64,000 nucleotides of DNA from Blattamonas nauphoetae. Taxonomy: Eukaryota; Preaxostyla; Oxymonadida. A model generated the notes under the pieces. That model had not been told where the DNA came from, ran no database searches, and was given only the letters and a program-made list of their open reading frames with translations. The stretch is taken from assembly GCA_033064195.1 (NCBI GenBank), contig JARBJD010000002.1:620001-684000 (forward strand). The letters are read 5' to 3'. Below are positions 61,074-64,000 of the stretch, one piece after another (positions within the stretch are counted from its first letter, which is position 1; every line of letters starts with the position of its first letter). The position numbers and the translations under genes were made by a program.

Positions 61074-61906
61074 ATGAATGATGACTCTATTCCTCCTATT
61101 AGACCAGTCAAACGCGAGGAATCAACGGAACCAGTGATTTGTAAAGATCGAGATCAACGGGTATCTTTTTGTCAGAGATTCAACAAACTTTAGCTTCTTC
61201 TGGTCAAAATGCCAAAAATTGTCATGGACGTTCTCTCGAAACAGGCGAACAAAGGGAGAGTGGGGAGTGTCACACTTTCACGAACCACACGCCCAGATGG
61301 ACAAAAGACTGTGTGATATTGCTCGTAGAATTCTCATTCTCTCCGTCTTTCGTTGTTTATTTCCTTGTACACATGTAGTCGGAGATTTCGATTTGTTTTA
61401 ACCAGGATGTGACACATGGTGAAATTCCAAACACGTACGTCATTGAGAAGAACACTCGACTAAACAATCCAACAAACCCACCGTCATTTGGGATCTCATT
61501 CAAGAAGGGGCAAATCAAGGCGGCATGTGATTTGATGAGCAAAAGTCGAAAAACGACTAAAGATCGTCAGAAAGGCGAAGAACTTGCAGAGGAAGCTCTT
61601 TCAACAAAATGTCGTCCTACAGTGGAAGGGATTGTGAAAGAACGATGGAATATGCGAGCCTCAACATCACAAGATACAATGGCATTGTTTCAATCAATGT
61701 ATGGATCAAAAAAGGCAGAGATGAAAGAGACCAAAGACGTAGAAACATCACACAAACCAATTCTCTTGGAGCGATCAATTATTCCACGAGATGCTGTCCA
61801 TACAAGCAAATCACAAGTCGTGAAGAACAGGCTTGTGAATGCGATCCACCAACAAGATATGGAAGAGACGACAGCGCGTGCTTTTCAAAGAACGACGAAA
61901 AAGTGA
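61074..61906 (+). CDS. TFIIF beta subunit-like (RAP30), truncated at the winged helix
   Basis: TFIIF escorts RNA polymerase II into the pre-initiation complex. Three exons from ATG 61074 (MNDDSIPPIRPVKRE); introns begin GTATCT and GTGTGA. The second exon reads LLLVKMPKIVMDVLSKQAN then GRVGSVTLSRT, matching WLVKVPKYLSQQWAKA and GEVGKLRIAKT of RAP30. The third has CRPTVEGIVKERWNMRAST and YGSKKAEMK...KPILLERSI, parallel to KLEGKVVQRAECRPAAS and KPVRLSQQ. In RAP30 a winged-helix DNA-binding domain should follow; here the protein ends about 35 residues later (ARAFQRTTKK). Overall about 220 residues. The match is in two blocks of moderate strength. Confidence 0.5.
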
Positions 61907-62114
61907 ACCACCTTAATATCTATCTCATCCTTGATGTCAAGATGATGTCAACCTTCGAAGATTTTTATCGTTGATTCTTCAACTTCCATCCTCCCTTCAT
62001 TGATGCTTACCCACAAAAATTGAAATGAAATGTTTCTCGCAAGTGCTGAATGGATATCCCAATCACTTTGAACTGAAGTGAGACTGAATGCATAAGATGA
62101 AAGGATGAGTGTGG

Positions 62115-63359
62115 TTAGTGTTCACCTGAGGATTCGATCTTCTTTCCTTTTGGCTGGCCAATCGAGGTGAGGAGCTCGTTAAACCAGGGTGTCTCAAGGT
62201 TGAATGGTTTCCCACCCTTGACGCGTTCGAATTCGAGTGCTCGAAGTTCGTTTCCTCTCTCCTCGTCTTGGCCGATGAGGCCACTTTCTCTTCTCAATGC
62301 ACAGTCCACAGCATAATCTGTGCATTGTTTGATCAGGGCAAGGTCAGCATCGTTAGCTGCAGCTGAGCGTGCGAAGTATCCGCTCTTCTGAACCATTGTC
62401 TTCTCAGCCTTGATCAGCTTTCCGAATTGTTGAGCAAACCAGTTTCCGACGTTGATGCTATCCAAGCGAGGATGGCCAAATGGATCGACAGCAATTTCAA
62501 CTCCACGGGACCTCATTTCAGCCATAATTGAGTCGAGGCAGGCACCTTCCGAGACGAAGATGTTGACATTGTCAATTCGGTCCATAATGGCCTTGAGACG
62601 TTCGGCTTCTGCGTTCATGTCGAATTCCATCTCGGGGACATACACTGCATGGACATCGATGTTCTCAATGGACAGGCCAAGACTGGGAAGAACCTTCTCG
62701 CCTTGAATCATGTTGTGGTAGTGATTGGCAGTCGCTGCAGTGAGCCAACCGCAGTTTCGGCCCATGACCTCATGAACAATGAGCATTCGAGGATTGGAGT
62801 TGTGTTCAGAGACGATGTTGCGGAAGAATCGGGCGCCTTGTTCAGCAGCGGTCCAGGCCCCAAGAGACTGAGCCACTGGGATAACATCGTTATCGATGGT
62901 TTTGGGAAGACCAATGACTGTCAGACCATACCCGTTCTGGGCAAGGAAGGCAGCAAGGTCAGCGGCTGCTGTGTTGGTGTCGTCACCTCCGATTGTATGG
63001 AGAATATCAACGCCATCTTTGACAAGCTGATCTGCGGCCACCTTTCGGGGATCTTCACCTTCCTTGACAAGACCGCGGGCGACGCAATCCTTGATATTTG
63101 TGAGCTTCACACGACTATTCCCAATGGGGCTTCCTCCGTGAAGATGAAGATGATGTGCATATTTTCGTTCCTCTGGTCCAATTTTGTAGCTATCTCCAAC
63201 TAATAGTCCCTTGTATCCACTTCTGTACGCGATGATTTCAATGTCAGGGTTGACCTCAGTATATCTCTCGATAAGGCCTCCAACAGCTGAGCTGAGGCAC
63301 GGAGCCAATCCTCCTGCTGTGAGTAGTGCGACTTTTTTGGGTGGTTGTGTGGTTGCCAT
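62115..63359 (-). CDS. Pyrophosphate-dependent phosphofructokinase (PFP)
   Basis: Phosphorylates fructose 6-phosphate with pyrophosphate instead of ATP, reversibly. One exon, 414 residues from ATG 63359. The nucleotide-site loop reads GGDDTNT: the second Asp, in place of the Gly of ATP enzymes (GGDGS), marks PPi specificity. The substrate site is GLPKTIDND with the PPi-type lysine, and MGRNCGWLTA follows. Length fits the short PFP class found in bacteria and several anaerobic protists rather than the long plant type. It lacks an obvious targeting peptide. Together with pyruvate kinase at 26.9-28.5 kb it indicates a PPi-linked glycolysis. No intron, unlike most neighbours. Confidence 0.93.
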   Translation of the reverse strand: MATTQPPKKVALLTAGGLAPCLSSAVGGLIERYTEVNPDIEIIAYRSGYKGLLVGDSYKIGPEERKYAHHLHLHGGSPIGNSRVKLTNIKDCVARGLVKEGEDPRKVAADQLVKDGVDILHTIGGDDTNTAAADLAAFLAQNGYGLTVIGLPKTIDNDVIPVAQSLGAWTAAEQGARFFRNIVSEHNSNPRMLIVHEVMGRNCGWLTAATANHYHNMIQGEKVLPSLGLSIENIDVHAVYVPEMEFDMNAEAERLKAIMDRIDNVNIFVSEGACLDSIMAEMRSRGVEIAVDPFGHPRLDSINVGNWFAQQFGKLIKAEKTMVQKSGYFARSAAANDADLALIKQCTDYAVDCALRRESGLIGQDEERGNELRALEFERVKGGKPFNLETPWFNELLTSIGQPKGKKIESSGEH

Positions 63360-63545
63360 TTCTGAGAGTTTTTGTTCAGATTCGAGGTATTTCTTGAAGT
63401 GCCCAAATAAGAACCTTCAAACTCTTTGAATTCTGGTTAATCACGAGGGTATTCACAGGTTGCAAGATGCTTACTCAAATAAATCTGATTCATTTGTAGT
63501 AATGAAACTAGGTATGTTTTGTTTGTGAGCTTTTACGAGAAAAAT

Positions 63546-64000
63546 CTAAGAACCCTGCTTATCTCTGAAACGAACGATGCCCGTGATATAGAACAAGATA
63601 AATCCTTGTTGAGGGACGAAAGCGAGGTCATTCAGTTGTTTGAATGAATAGACTCTGCCAATTCATGTCAGACGGAGATCTCAAATATGAGCTCAAGTTT
63701 TCCCTTCGACAATATCGGGTTCGGACTCAACTTGATGAATCCACTGTAAATACATCGAGTAATCAGAATCGAGTTCATCTGCTGGGAGATACTTTGCTGT
63801 AAAGATGTATGTGTGGAAATCGTCGAGATATCTGGATAAATGTGGATATAAGTAGAAGATACTGGCTTAAGATTTCTAGGTGCTCCCTGCATATAATTCT
63901 CCATGAAGGATTGAGGATTTCTGCTGAGGTTGACAGAATTTTTGGCAGCTGAACAAGAAAACGGAGGAGATGTTCCCCGCCATAAATATCTGAGAACGTT
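63546..64000 (-). CDS. 3' end of an unidentified gene, runs off the right edge
   Basis: The frame is open from the window edge (NVLRYLWRGTSPPFSCSAA, then NPQSFMENYMQGAPRNLKP). I then infer a 31-nt intron (donor GTATCT, acceptor ATCCAG), an exon ISRRFPHIHLYSK, an intron beginning GTATCT, WIHQVE, and a last intron (donor GTCCGA, acceptor GGCAG) to VYSFKQLNDLAFVPQQGFIL and FYITGIVRFRDKQGS, ending at TAG 63546. The last exon is clearly coding in character. I do not recognise the protein. An unspliced reading ends at 63668 instead. Confidence 0.4.

Overview
This is a gene-dense stretch of a eukaryotic nuclear genome. It holds about 31 protein genes in 64 kb, packed on both strands and mostly separated by 35-300 bases. 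Nearly all are cut by very short introns (about 28-100 nt) that start with GT and end in AG. TAA, TAG and TGA all serve as stops. The mix of a pyrophosphate-type phosphofructokinase with pyruvate kinase, tiny introns and a full set of canonical eukaryotic machinery suggests a free-living or gut protist, plausibly an anaerobic metamonad. An oxymonad such as Blattamonas or Monocercomonoides would fit, but that assignment is inference. I saw no transposons, viral remnants, CRISPR arrays, rRNA or tRNA genes.

Layout, left to right. 1-10.2 kb: 3' end of a Rab escort protein, importin alpha, gamma-SNAP and a very large WD-repeat protein resembling WDR7/rabconnectin-3 beta. 10.4-17.1 kb: CDC5L (Prp19 complex), RPB12 (shared RNA polymerase subunit), a Rab4-like GTPase and a DDX3/Ded1 helicase. 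17.2-26.8 kb: a huge TMEM94-like membrane protein, a two-span membrane protein and two small unknown genes. 26.9-38.1 kb: pyruvate kinase, an armadillo-repeat protein and a giant UBR-type ubiquitin ligase. 38.3-45.3 kb: ribosomal protein uS12/S23, an S/T-P-rich unknown, a SAC3-domain protein, an amino-acid transporter and a membrane-anchored thioredoxin-like protein. 45.4-54.1 kb: chaperonin CCT4, a Kelch-BTB protein, the spliceosomal helicase DDX46/Prp5 and ribosomal protein uL22/L17. 54.3-64 kb: a coiled-coil protein, a one-domain Aha1, Mad3/BubR1, a four-span membrane protein, a TFIIF-beta-like factor, PPi-phosphofructokinase and the 3' end of an unknown gene.

The neighbourhood is not an operon or a dedicated system. 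It is a random sample of housekeeping functions: Rab traffic (REP, Rab4, gamma-SNAP, rabconnectin-like), splicing (CDC5L, Prp5), transcription (RPB12, TFIIF-beta), translation (uS12, uL22, Ded1), folding (CCT4, Aha1), mitotic checkpoint (Mad3) and glycolysis (PFP, PK). The most unusual items are the intron signals (donors GTNT rather than GTRAGT), a UBR ligase without a visible UBR box and with its RING split by about 380 residues, an enlarged TMEM94 relative with no room for an actuator domain, and several proteins reduced to one domain. I did not find a convincing novel multi-gene system. Exon models below were built by eye from reading frame, splice dinucleotides and remembered family sequences, so exact junctions are inference.
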